DNA from: Burkholderiaceae bacterium
GTDB taxonomy: Bacteria; Pseudomonadota; Gammaproteobacteria; Burkholderiales; Burkholderiaceae_D
DNA length: 64,000 bases
Assembly: GCA_018261755.1 (NCBI GenBank)
Contig: JAGTRJ010000023.1
Span: forward strand, 1 to 64,000
Direction of reading: 5' to 3'
Positions 26,584 through 35,500 of this stretch are shown piece after piece. Under the pieces are notes generated by a model, which was not told the DNA's origin, made no database searches, and saw only the letters and a program-made list of their open reading frames with translations. The first letter of the stretch is position 1, and each line of letters starts with the position of its first letter. Both the position numbers and the translations under genes were made by a program.

Positions 26584-26955
26584 TCAGAAACGGTAACGCA
26601 TCAGATCGCCCAGAATTTGCATGGATGATGAGTCGATTTCAATGAACTTCAGGCTGGTGCGGAATCCCTGCGTGCCGACGCATATGCTGGCCGTGCATTT
26701 CGACACGGCGCGCACTAGCGGAAATCGGCCGTCCAGCGGCACGTTGAAATCGATGTCGCAAATACTGCCGCTGGCAATTTGCAGCGGACTCATCATCGTC
26801 ATCGCATTCGGAGAAACGTCCAGCGAACGGGCGCGCAACCGCATCGAATCCCTGAAAGCCAAGTTGACCGACATCCGCAAAACCCTGCGCAAGGATGAAT
26901 TCGACGTTTCATTGCCATACTGAAGGAGCGCAGTGTTCATATCGTTCTTGGTCAC
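26584..26955 (-). CDS. PilZ-like domain protein, probable c-di-GMP effector
   Basis: A 123-residue protein with a PilZ-like pattern. A basic RRVLRM segment is followed by a beta-barrel with the ARSLDVSPNAMTM turn, resembling the D/NxSxxG motif, where Ala replaces Gly. PilZ domains bind cyclic di-GMP and control motility or polysaccharide export. The GTG start at 26955 has an AAGGAA site; an internal ATG at 26940 has none. The DxSxxG replacement makes ligand binding doubtful. It is convergent with the CHAD gene. Confidence 0.6.
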   Translation of the reverse strand: MTKNDMNTALLQYGNETSNSSLRRVLRMSVNLAFRDSMRLRARSLDVSPNAMTMMSPLQIASGSICDIDFNVPLDGRFPLVRAVSKCTASICVGTQGFRTSLKFIEIDSSSMQILGDLMRYRF

Positions 26956-27096
26956 ATTGTTTCCTTGCGGGAATTTTGACGCCTGAATGTGACTTGAACG
27001 TGACGCAATGTTTTGTCATGAGGTTGAAACATGGTCGTCACTTGGATGAAATTTTTGGCAATTACGCTGGTCATGTCATAACCGAAAGGACATACC

Positions 27097-27843
27097 ATGC
27101 GACTTTCCACTGTTTCCAATGAAACCGTTTCGAACGCCAGTACGCCGGAGGAAGTGCGTGAGGTGCAGCGTCTGCGTTACAAGGTGTTCGTCGATTCGAT
27201 GGGCATTACGGCGCTGATCAATCCGGAAGGACTCGATCGCGACGAGTTCGACGAGTTTGGCGACCATTTGATCGTGCGGGATACGAACACGTTGGAAGTG
27301 GTTGGAACCTACCGGATTCTGGGGCCGCACGGCGCGCGCCGGATTGGCCGCTTCTATTCGGAACAGGAATTCAATCTGGGCCGCTTGCGGAATCTGCGCG
27401 GTTCGATGGCAGAAGCAGGCCGGGCATGCGTGCATCCAGAGTACCGCAGTGGCGCAGTGATTGCGCTGTTGTGGTCAGGTCTGGCGGCTTACATGAAAAA
27501 AGAGCAGTGCAAGTATCTGGTCGGCTGTGCCAGCGTCAGCCTGGCGGACGGCGGCCACAATCTGGCGGCGCTGTACCATTCGATTGACCCGGCGAATCGC
27601 GCGCCGGCTGAATACCGTGTGACGCCGCACTTGCCGTTTCCGATTGATACGCGCGACACCGGCTGCAAGCCGCAGGTGCCGCCATTGATTCGCGGTTACC
27701 TGAAGGGCGGCGCATGGGTGTGCGGCGAACCGGCATGGGATCCGGATTTCCACTGCGCCGATCTGTTCATGCTGCTGCCGATGGACAAGCTCGACGATAA
27801 GTTCGCCCGTCACTATTTCCGTCAGCCGGCTGCCGCCGCATAA
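27097..27843 (+). CDS. GNAT-family acyltransferase, OlsB-like (L-ornithine N-acyltransferase)
   Basis: A 248-residue acyltransferase of the Acetyltransf_5/OlsB type. OlsB adds a 3-hydroxy fatty acid to ornithine, the first step of ornithine-lipid synthesis. Typical features: the RLRYKVFVDSMG segment near residue 27, DEFGDHLIVRD, VGTYRIL, AGRACVHPEYRSGAVI, and the GCASV region. The partner OlsA (1-acyl transferase) is not in the window, so the pathway cannot be confirmed; related members act as autoinducer-type synthases. A run AAGGA precedes the start. Confidence 0.7.
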   Translation: MRLSTVSNETVSNASTPEEVREVQRLRYKVFVDSMGITALINPEGLDRDEFDEFGDHLIVRDTNTLEVVGTYRILGPHGARRIGRFYSEQEFNLGRLRNLRGSMAEAGRACVHPEYRSGAVIALLWSGLAAYMKKEQCKYLVGCASVSLADGGHNLAALYHSIDPANRAPAEYRVTPHLPFPIDTRDTGCKPQVPPLIRGYLKGGAWVCGEPAWDPDFHCADLFMLLPMDKLDDKFARHYFRQPAAAA

Positions 27844-27866
27844 GAAACATGAGCAGCAACAGGCCG

Positions 27867-28334
27867 TTACTTGCGTACCGTCGGCAGCAGTTCGGGGGTC
27901 ATCGCGGCGCGCAGGTAATTGCTGACTTCCCCATCGCGCTCGCGCTGGGAAATCCACCACACATTGCCGCGCCGAATTCGCCAATCCTGCGCGCTGCCTG
28001 AAATCAGCAGCGCGGCAACCTGGCCCAGCGTTGGCTGATGTCCGACGATCAGAACGGGTTCTCTCGAATTGGGCCAGTTTGCCGCCTGCAGGATTTTTTC
28101 CGGCGTCGAATCGGTTGCCAGCTCCGGATGGATGCGGAATTTGCGTCCGAGCGCCTCGGCCGTCTGCACGCAGCGCGTTGCCGGGCTGACCAGAATGCGG
28201 CAACTGTCCGGCAGGTTCGCATCGAGCCAGTCTGCGATTTTTGATGCCTGTTTGCGTCCCTTGCCATTCAGCGCGCGCGTCAGATCCGGTGTTCCCTGAA
28301 ATGCCTCTGCGTGCCGCCACAGGATGAGTTCCAT
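27867..28334 (-). CDS. sixA: Phosphohistidine phosphatase SixA
   Basis: A 155-residue histidine phosphatase, a reduced member of the phosphoglycerate-mutase superfamily. The catalytic RHAEA motif (H8) is at the N-terminus and the second His is in VGHQPTLGQV near residue 93. SixA dephosphorylates histidine phosphotransfer proteins such as ArcB or PtsN-type proteins. It begins only 4 bases after the ppk stop on the same strand, so the two are probably cotranscribed. Confidence 0.92.
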   Translation of the reverse strand: MELILWRHAEAFQGTPDLTRALNGKGRKQASKIADWLDANLPDSCRILVSPATRCVQTAEALGRKFRIHPELATDSTPEKILQAANWPNSREPVLIVGHQPTLGQVAALLISGSAQDWRIRRGNVWWISQRERDGEVSNYLRAAMTPELLPTVRK

Positions 28335-28338
28335 CGTG

Positions 28339-30414
28339 CTACCTTTCTGCCGGCGAGCCGAGTGTTTGCATCAGGAATTGCTGGGCGCTGAATGCCTGCT
28401 GCTTGCTGCGTGGCTTGCGGCGTTGATAATGGCCGTCGGACTGCAGCAGCCACGCATATGAATTGTCCTTCAGGTAGGGGCGCAGTCCTTCGGTCATGAT
28501 GCGTCTCTTGATCGCCTTGTCCCGGATCGGGAAAGCGACCTCGATGCGGCGGAACAGGTTGCGTCCCATCCAGTCGGCGCTCGACAGATAGAGATCGTGC
28601 TGCAAATCGTTGCGGAAATAGTAGATGCGGCTGTGCTCGAGAAAACGGCCGACGATCGAACGCACGCGGATGTTTTCCGACAAGCCGGGCACGCCCGGCC
28701 TGAGCGCGCAGGCGCCGCGCACGATCAGGTCGATTTTCACGCCGGCGCGCGATGCGGCATACAGTTCGCGGATCACCGATTCCTCGACCAGCGAATTCAT
28801 CTTGGCGACGATGTGCGCCTGTCGGCCGGCCTGCGCGATTTTGGCTTCATTGCGGATGGCCTTGATCAGTTCGTTGTGCAGCGAAAACGGCGCCAGCCAG
28901 AGCTGGTTCAGCTTTTTCGGTCTGGTCAGGCTGGTCAGGTGGATGAACACTTCGTTCACTTCGCTGGCGATTTCCTGATTCGATGTTAGCAGACCGAAAT
29001 CGGTATACAGTCTGGCGGTTGACGGGTGATAGTTGCCTGTGCCGATGTGAGCGTAGTAGCGCAGGCCGCCTTTCTCGCGCCGTATCACCAGCGCCAGCTT
29101 GGCGTGGGTTTTCAGTCCCATCACGCCATAAATCACCTGCACACCTTCCTGTTCCAGTCGCTGAGCCCAGTCGATGTTCCGTTCTTCGTCGAAACGCGCC
29201 TTCAGCTCGACGATGGCGGTCACTTCCTTGCCTTGTCTGGCTGCTTCGATCAGCGATTCGACCAGCTCGGAATTCGAGCCGACACGGTACAGCGAATGCT
29301 TGATCACCACCACATTGGGGTCGAACGCCGCCGCGCGGATGAAATCGACCACGGTCTGGAATGGCTCGAACGGGTGGTGCAGCAGGATGTCATGCTTTTG
29401 CAGCGTGGCAAAGATGTTGCCCATTTCCAGCGCCGGTTGCGGTCCGGGCGAGAACGGCGCAAAAAACATCGACGGATTCTTGATCAGGTCGAGCAGTTCC
29501 ATCAATCGCACCATGTTGACCGGCCCATCGACCCGGTACAGGTTCGATTCATTCAGCGCGAACTGGTTCATCAGGAATTGCGCCAGATCTTCCGGGCAGT
29601 TGCGCGCGACTTCCAGCCGCACCGCGGCGCCGAACTGGCGGTTGTGCAATTCGCCGCGCAGGGCTTCGCGCAGGTTTTTCACTTCGTCTTCGTCGATCCA
29701 CATGTCGCTGTCGCGCGTCAGCCGGAACTGGGAGTAGGCGACCACTTCGCGTTGCGGAAACAGATCCGGCAGATGCGCGTGGATGATGGATGACAGCAGG
29801 CAGAACGAAGCGCCGTGGCCGTCGGACGCCTCGTCCGGCAGGCGGATGATGCGCGGTAGTACCCGTGGCGCCTTGACGATGGCAATCGCGCTGCCGCGGC
29901 CAAATGCATCCTTGCCTGACAGCGCCACGATGAAATTCAGGCTTTTGTTGGCGACTTGCGGGAATGGATGCGACGGATCGAGCACGATAGGCGTCAGGAG
30001 CGGCCGGATGTTTGATTCAAAATACGTCTTGACCCAGTTGCGCTGCGCCTCGGTGCGGTCTGCATGCCGCAGCAGTCGGTAGCCGCGAGCGGCCAGGCGC
30101 GGCAGCACCTCGGTGTTCAGGATTTCATACTGCCGGTCGACCAGCTTGTGGCATTCAACGCTGACGCGTTCCAGTGATGCCATCAGTTCCGGCTGGTTGA
30201 TGGTGGGATCGTCATCGATGCCTTTCGCCATCAGGCTGGCGATGCGCACTTCAAAGAACTCGTCCAGATTGCTGCTGACGATGCACAGGAAGCGCAAGCG
30301 TTCCAGCAGCGGATGGGCGCGGTCTTCGGCCATGCCCAGCACGCGGCGGTTAAATGCAAGCAGGGATAATTCGCGGTCGAGAAAAATTTCGGGGTTCAGA
30401 AGTTCGGAAGACAT
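28339..30414 (-). CDS. ppk: Polyphosphate kinase 1
   Basis: A 691-residue PPK1, which polymerises the gamma phosphate of ATP into polyphosphate through a phosphohistidine intermediate. The N-terminal region (NPEIFLDRELSLLAFNRR), the head domain, and two phospholipase-D-like C-terminal domains are present. The autophosphorylated His is in the HIGTGNYHPSTARLYTDFGL block. The start MSSELLNPE at 30414 gives normal length; an ATG at 30540 would add 42 residues of poor character. ppk and sixA form a minus-strand unit, with ppx and a CHAD gene a few kb away. Confidence 0.94.
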   Translation of the reverse strand: MSSELLNPEIFLDRELSLLAFNRRVLGMAEDRAHPLLERLRFLCIVSSNLDEFFEVRIASLMAKGIDDDPTINQPELMASLERVSVECHKLVDRQYEILNTEVLPRLAARGYRLLRHADRTEAQRNWVKTYFESNIRPLLTPIVLDPSHPFPQVANKSLNFIVALSGKDAFGRGSAIAIVKAPRVLPRIIRLPDEASDGHGASFCLLSSIIHAHLPDLFPQREVVAYSQFRLTRDSDMWIDEDEVKNLREALRGELHNRQFGAAVRLEVARNCPEDLAQFLMNQFALNESNLYRVDGPVNMVRLMELLDLIKNPSMFFAPFSPGPQPALEMGNIFATLQKHDILLHHPFEPFQTVVDFIRAAAFDPNVVVIKHSLYRVGSNSELVESLIEAARQGKEVTAIVELKARFDEERNIDWAQRLEQEGVQVIYGVMGLKTHAKLALVIRREKGGLRYYAHIGTGNYHPSTARLYTDFGLLTSNQEIASEVNEVFIHLTSLTRPKKLNQLWLAPFSLHNELIKAIRNEAKIAQAGRQAHIVAKMNSLVEESVIRELYAASRAGVKIDLIVRGACALRPGVPGLSENIRVRSIVGRFLEHSRIYYFRNDLQHDLYLSSADWMGRNLFRRIEVAFPIRDKAIKRRIMTEGLRPYLKDNSYAWLLQSDGHYQRRKPRSKQQAFSAQQFLMQTLGSPAER

Positions 30415-30687
30415 CGTGCGGATCGACTCATGGTCATATTGTTGTAATGGAGTCAGGTACGGTTGGCCCTGGGTGGCGGTATCGCTTGCGTATGGCAGCG
30501 ACAGCTCGGTAAAAAGGCATGCCAGTTCTGATTCTCTCATAGTAATGCCATGGAATTGTGACGGCTTAATGAATCGGCGTGAGGGCAGGGGGAGTCATTT
30601 CCTTGTCCGGCCGATGAAAAACGGCAAGAGTGCGCCTGTTTTTTCATCCGCTGGGCGCGCGCGGATTGCGGCGCGGGGAAGCGGGCT

Positions 30688-30804
30688 AAAATAACTGACT
30701 CAAAAGCCATCTTCGGTCAATAAGCCTAAAAAATATACTCCTGCCAGTATTTTAAAACAGCAAGCAAATATGTGGCCAAGCGCGGTATTTTGGCTATATA
30801 CCCC
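30688..30804 (+). repeat. Dispersed palindromic element, copy 5 (long form)
   Basis: Long form like copies 1 and 2. AAATAACTGACTC opens it, but the second arm of the first hairpin is GTCAAT instead of GTCAGT. The core follows: AAAAAATATACTCC, CAGTATTTTAAAACAGC, ATATGTGGCCA, and TGGCTATATACCCC. The ATATGTGGCCA and TGGCTATAT segments can pair with a bulge. Both flanking genes run on the minus strand, opposite to the element. Confidence 0.85.
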
Positions 30805-30920
30805 TGCATTTTTCTCGGTTCGCAGTCTGAGCGGCTAAATTTTGCTGGCGCAGCCAGCTTTTTCATCGCGCGTTGGCACCCGCCCGTGGGGAGGTGGATG
30901 CCTGAGCGCAATTGGATGTT

Positions 30921-30966
30921 AAAGTGGGGACGGAGCGGTGGCGGTGTTTCGTAACTCTGTCCCCGT
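30921..30966. repeat. REP-like palindrome related to the RAYT flanks
   Basis: AAAGTGGGGACGGAG (30921-30935) faces ACTCTGTCCCCGT (30954-30966). The left arm with its preceding GTT matches GTTAAAATGGGGTCGGAG at 31545, just before the RAYT gene, with two differences. It is the nearest visible relative of the transposase-flanking repeats. Confidence 0.6.
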
Positions 30967-30979
30967 GGAGCGGGCGGAG

Positions 30980-31429
30980 TTAGCTGACAGCCAGTTGCTT
31001 GCTGGCCGAGCCCGGTTTTTTCGGCAGGTTCAGTTCCAGCACGCCATTGTTGTATTTCGCTTCCGCCTTGGCATCATCCACTTCCTGTGCCAGCGTGAAG
31101 CTGCGGTACTGTTGGCCGTAATAGCGTTCGGAACGGATGACGTTGCCTTCTTTCTTTTCTTCCTTTTCCTTTTTGACTTCAACGCTGATGGCGACATGGT
31201 TGCCGTCGATGGTTACCTTGATGTCTTCCTTGTTGACGCCGGGGATGTCGGCCTTCACCAGGTAGGCGCCATCGTTTTCGGTCACATCCATCTTGATTCG
31301 TGGTTCGGCTTCCATCGCGCCCCAGGATGGCATCAGCCGGAAATCCTTGAACATTTCCTCGAAATTCTTCATCGGTTCGAAACGGCTCAGGTCGCCGAAC
31401 GGATTAAAACGCATCAGGTTTCTGGACAT
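30980..31429 (-). CDS. Small heat-shock protein, Hsp20/alpha-crystallin family
   Basis: A 149-residue ATP-independent holdase that binds unfolding proteins. The alpha-crystallin domain spans about residues 48-140 (KMDVTENDGAYLVKADIPGV, then AKYNNGVLELNLPK). The N-terminus is Phe/Met-rich (MRFNPFGDLSRFEPMKNF). The C-terminal tail SASKQLAVS lacks a clear I-x-I/V motif, which usually supports oligomer contacts. The start at 31429 follows AAGGAGA. Longer upstream starts run into the RAYT region and are rejected. Confidence 0.92.
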   Translation of the reverse strand: MSRNLMRFNPFGDLSRFEPMKNFEEMFKDFRLMPSWGAMEAEPRIKMDVTENDGAYLVKADIPGVNKEDIKVTIDGNHVAISVEVKKEKEEKKEGNVIRSERYYGQQYRSFTLAQEVDDAKAEAKYNNGVLELNLPKKPGSASKQLAVS

Positions 31430-31547
31430 CGCAATTCTCCTTGAAAGTGGAATGCAGTGAGAGGCTGGCGGTTTCAATGCCACGCCAAAAGTATAGGCAA
31501 ATGCCGGCCGGCAAATTTGATTGGTGTCAAACGCGCTGCTTGCTGTT

Positions 31548-31563
31548 AAAATGGGGTCGGAGT
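31548..31563 (+). repeat. RAYT-flanking repeat, left copy
   Basis: AAAATGGGGTCGGAGT, 51 bases before the RAYT start. Fifteen of these bases recur inverted at 32445-32459. Confidence 0.7.
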
Positions 31564-31613
31564 CGATTTTGACTGGGTTGGAATCAAGCATCTTTACCGA
31601 CATTCTCATTCTT

Positions 31614-32336
31614 ATGGCTAGAACAGCGCGTCTTGTTATCCCGAATATGCCGCACCACATCATCCAGAGCGGCAATGATCGGCAATCCATTTTTCGTGAC
31701 GACGCCGATTATCTGGCGTTTCAGGCGTGGCTGAAGGATGCGGCGCGGCAGTTCAGAGTGGCGTTGCATGCGTATGTGCTGCTGCCCAATCAAGTGCATT
31801 TGCTGGCAACGCCCGTGGATGAAACCGGGCTGGCGCGCATGATGCAGTGGGTCGGGCGTTACTATGTGCCTTATTTCAATCAGAAATACAGCCGTTCAGG
31901 CACCCTGTGGCAGGGGCGCTTCAAAACCTCGGTTATCGAGTCGGAGCAATATTTCTTGCCATGCAGCCGGTATATCGAAATGAAACCGGTGCGGACTGGC
32001 CTGGCTGCGAATCCGGCAGACTATCGCTGGTCGAGTTTCGCGCATCACGTCGGGGATCGTCCTGATTCGATGATTACCGATCATCCGCTTTACTGGGGAA
32101 TGGGGAATACGCCATTTGAACGCGAGGCGGCGTACAAGGCGTGGATTCTGCAGCCGGTTCCAGATGGCGAGCTGGATGCGTTAAGCAGCGCGGTGGCCAA
32201 AGGGTGGGCGCTGGGGTCGGACGAATTCAAGATTGCGCTGGAAAGGCGGACCAGCCGCAGGGTTCGTCCGGGCAAGAAGGGCCGACCGCGAAAGCAGGCG
32301 GATGGTCAGTCAGCTGAACCGTCGCTTGGTGGTTGA
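31614..32336 (+). CDS. REP-associated tyrosine transposase (RAYT, IS200-like Y1 family)
   Basis: A 240-residue Y1-type single-strand transposase, usually present once per locus and tied to REP palindromes. The sequence opens MARTARLVIPNMPHHIIQSGNDRQ. The family core is present: HAYVLLPNQVHLLATP, GRYYVPYFNQKYSRSGTLWQGRFK, and Y113/Y120 within EQYFLPCSRYIEMKPVR, one of which is the nucleophile. The metal-binding HUH motif, normally H-x-H, reads Q60-V-H62 here. A C-terminal basic tail (RRVRPGKKGRPRKQ) may bind DNA. An upstream in-frame ATG at 31521 precedes the flanking repeat and is unlikely. Confidence 0.85.
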   Translation: MARTARLVIPNMPHHIIQSGNDRQSIFRDDADYLAFQAWLKDAARQFRVALHAYVLLPNQVHLLATPVDETGLARMMQWVGRYYVPYFNQKYSRSGTLWQGRFKTSVIESEQYFLPCSRYIEMKPVRTGLAANPADYRWSSFAHHVGDRPDSMITDHPLYWGMGNTPFEREAAYKAWILQPVPDGELDALSSAVAKGWALGSDEFKIALERRTSRRVRPGKKGRPRKQADGQSAEPSLGG

Positions 32337-32400
32337 TCGGTCTTGGTGTGGGGATTGCTGGTTTTGACATCACGCGGGTAGTCTGGTTGGTAATTTAATA

Positions 32401-32459
32401 TGTCCCCATTTTGCAAAATCGCATAATTTTCTGGAAATAAGACTACTCCGACCCCATTT
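32401..32459 (-). repeat. RAYT-flanking repeats, right copies
   Basis: Two inverted copies follow the gene: TGTCCCCATTTT at 32401-32412 (partial) and ACTCCGACCCCATTT at 32445-32459, the latter the exact complement of the left repeat. They lie 64-123 bases downstream of the stop and directly upstream of gltB. Confidence 0.65.
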
Positions 32460-32528
32460 ATTGTTCTTGAATTATTGTGGGTGCTGTCCTATGCTGAAAG
32501 GCTAACACTTTTCAGCACTGGAGTATTT

Positions 32529-35500
32529 ATGCACGCGCAAGGTTTGTACAACCCGGCCAACGAACATGACGCCTGTGGCGTCGGCTTTGTTGCCAACATC
32601 AAGGGCAAGAAGAGCCACTCGATTGTCGAGCAGGGCTTGCTGATTCTGAAGAATCTCGACCACCGCGGCGCGGTCGGCGCGGACAAACTGATGGGTGACG
32701 GCGCGGGCATTCTGATCCAGATTCCTGACCAGTTCTATCGCGAGGAGATGGCGAAGCAGGGCGTGACCCTGCCGCCGCCGGGCGAATATGGCGTCGGCAT
32801 GGTTTTCCTGCCGAAAGAAAACGCCTCGCGCATTGCGTGCGAACAGGAAATCGAGCGCGCGGTTCGTGCCGAACGTCAGGTGGTTCTGGGCTGGCGCGAC
32901 GTGCCGGTTGATGCGGAAATGCCGATGTCGCCGACGGTGCGCGACAAGGAGCCGATCATTCGCCAGATTTTCATCGGCCGCGGCGGTGACGTGATGGTGA
33001 CCGATGCGCTGGAACGCAAGCTGTATGTCATCCGCAAGGCTTCGGGTCACGCAATCCAGGCGTTGAACCTCAAGCATGGCAATGAATTTTTCGTGCCGTC
33101 GATGTCGGCGCGCACGATTGTGTACAAGGGCTTGTTGCTGGCGGATCAGGTCGCGACCTATTACAAGGATTTGCAGGACCCGCGCTGCGTTTCGGCGCTG
33201 GCGATGGTGCATCAGCGCTTCTCGACCAACACGTTCCCGGAATGGCCGCTGGCTCATCCGTACCGCCTGATTGCGCATAACGGCGAGATCAACACGGTCA
33301 AGGGCAATTTCAACTGGATGCGCGCCCGCGTCGGCGTGATGCAGTCTGCCGTGCTGGGCGAGGATCTGCAAAAACTGTATCCGCTGATTTACGAAGGCCA
33401 GTCCGATACCGCCTGCTTCGACAACGCGCTCGAACTGCTGGTGATGGCCGGCTATCCGATCGCGCAGGCGATGATGATGATGATTCCGGAAGCGTGGGAA
33501 AACCACAATCTGATGGATGACAGCCGCCGCGCATTCTACGAATACCATGCTGCCATGATGGAGCCGTGGGACGGCCCGGCGGCGATGGCGTTCACCGACG
33601 GTCGCCACATCGGCGGCACGCTGGATCGCAATGGCCTGCGCCCGGCGCGCTACATCGTGACCGACGATGATCTGGTCGTGATGGCTTCCGAATCCGGCGT
33701 ATTGCCGATTCCGGAATCGCGCATCATCCAGAAATGGCGCCTGCAGCCGGGCAAGATGTTCCTGATCGATCTGGAAGCTGGCCGCATCATCGACGACAAG
33801 GAAATCAAGGATACCTACGCCAATGCGAAGCCGTACAAGGCGTGGATTGATTCGGTCCGCATCCGTCTGGCGGATATCCGCAAGGAAGCGGCCGACGATG
33901 CATCGGATGTACCGCTGCTCGACCGCCAGCAGGCTTTCGGCTACACGCAGGAAGAGCTCAAGATGCTGCTGCCGTCGATGGCAACCAATGGCGAGGAGGC
34001 CATCGGCTCGATGGGCAACGATTCGCCGCTGGCCGTCATGTCGAACAAGCTCAAGCCGCTGTACAACTATTTCCAGCAGCTGTTTGCGCAGGTGACCAAT
34101 CCGCCGATCGACCCGATCCGCGAAGAGATGGTGATGTCGCTGGTTTCTTTCATCGGGCCGAAGTCGCAGCCGATACTGGATTTTACCGACATGGCAACCG
34201 TGCGCAGCATCGATGCGCACACCCGCGGCAAGTTCCGTTCGTATGAACTGAACATTTGCTACCCGGTGGCCTGGGGCAAGGATGGCATCGAGGCGCGCCT
34301 GGCGTCGCTGTGTGCCGAGGCGGTCGATGCGGTGACTTCCGGTCACAACATCCTGATCGTTTCCGACCGCAAGGTGTGTTCCGAGCAAATTGCCATTCCG
34401 GCGTTGCTGGCGACATCGGCCATCCATCAGCATCTGGTATCGAAGGGCTTGCGCGCTTCGACCGGCCTTGTGGTCGAAACCGGTTCGGCGCGCGAAACGC
34501 ATCATTTCGCGCTGCTGGCCGGCTATGGCGCCGAGGCCGTTCACCCGTATCTGGCGCTCGAAACGGTATCGAACAACGCCAGCGAGTGGTCGTCCGAGCT
34601 GACGCCGGAATACGCGCAAGCGAACTTCATCAAGGCGGTCGGCAAAGGGTTGCTCAAGATTATGTCCAAGATGGGCATCTCGGCCTACATGTCTTACTGT
34701 GGCGCGCAGATTTTCGAGGCAGTCGGCCTGAATTCCGCGCTGGTGGACAAGTATTTCAAGGGCACGTCGTCCAGCATTGAGGGCATTGGCGTGTTTGATG
34801 TGGCGGAGGAAGCGCTTCGCCTGCACCAGCTGGCGTTCGGCGATGACGTGCTGCTCAAGGATGCGCTGGATCCGGGTGGCGAATACGCTTTCCGTACCCG
34901 TGGCGAGGAACACATGTTCACGCCGGATGCGATCGCCAAGCTGCAGCACTCGGCTCGCGCCAACAACTACAGCACCTACAAGGAATTTGCCCAGATCATC
35001 AACGATCAGTCGAAGCGCCAGATGACGCTGCGCGGCCTGTTCGAATTCAAGATCGATCCGAGCAAGGCAATTGCGCTGGACGAAGTCGAACCCGCCAAGG
35101 AAATCGTGAAGCGTTTCGCCACCGGCGCGATGTCGCTCGGCTCGATCAGCACCGAAGCGCACTCGACGCTGGCGGTCGCGATGAACCGTATCGGCGGCAA
35201 GTCGAATACCGGCGAAGGCGGCGAGGATCCGGTGCGTTACGTGAATGAGCAGCGCGGCATCAGGATCGGCGCGGGCGAAACCATCGCCTCCGTTCTGGGC
35301 GCAGGGCTGGTTTATGCCGATATCCCGCTGCAGGAAGGCGACTCGATGCGCTCCAGGATCAAGCAGGTCGCATCCGGACGTTTCGGTGTGACGGCCGAGT
35401 ACCTGAATTCCGCCGATCAGATTCAGATCAAGATGGCGCAGGGCGCAAAGCCGGGCGAAGGCGGTCAGCTGCCGGGCGGCAAGGTGTCCGAGTACATCGC

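Larger units (their letters stand above)
30415..30979. other. Intergenic region with repeat copy 5 and a REP-like palindrome
   Basis: About 565 bases between the ppk start and the Hsp20 stop. It contains repeat copy 5 (30688-30804) and a separate GGGGACGGAG palindrome (30921-30966) related to the repeats around the RAYT gene. No convincing gene is seen. Confidence 0.6.
31548..32459 (+). mobile_element. RAYT locus with flanking inverted repeats
   Basis: The transposase gene is bounded by AAATGGGGTCGGAGT (31549-31563) and its exact reverse complement (32445-32459). An additional inverted partial copy, TGTCCCCATTTT, lies at 32401-32412. This matches the arrangement of REP-associated tyrosine transposases with their palindromic repeats. 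Whether the repeats are true mobile ends or single REP units is not resolved by sequence alone. Confidence 0.65.

Noticed and set aside
32502-35162. 886-codon frame antisense to gltB
   Set aside because: Composition is Arg/His/Asn-rich without any domain; it is the reverse shadow of gltB, a common effect in G+C-rich coding DNA.
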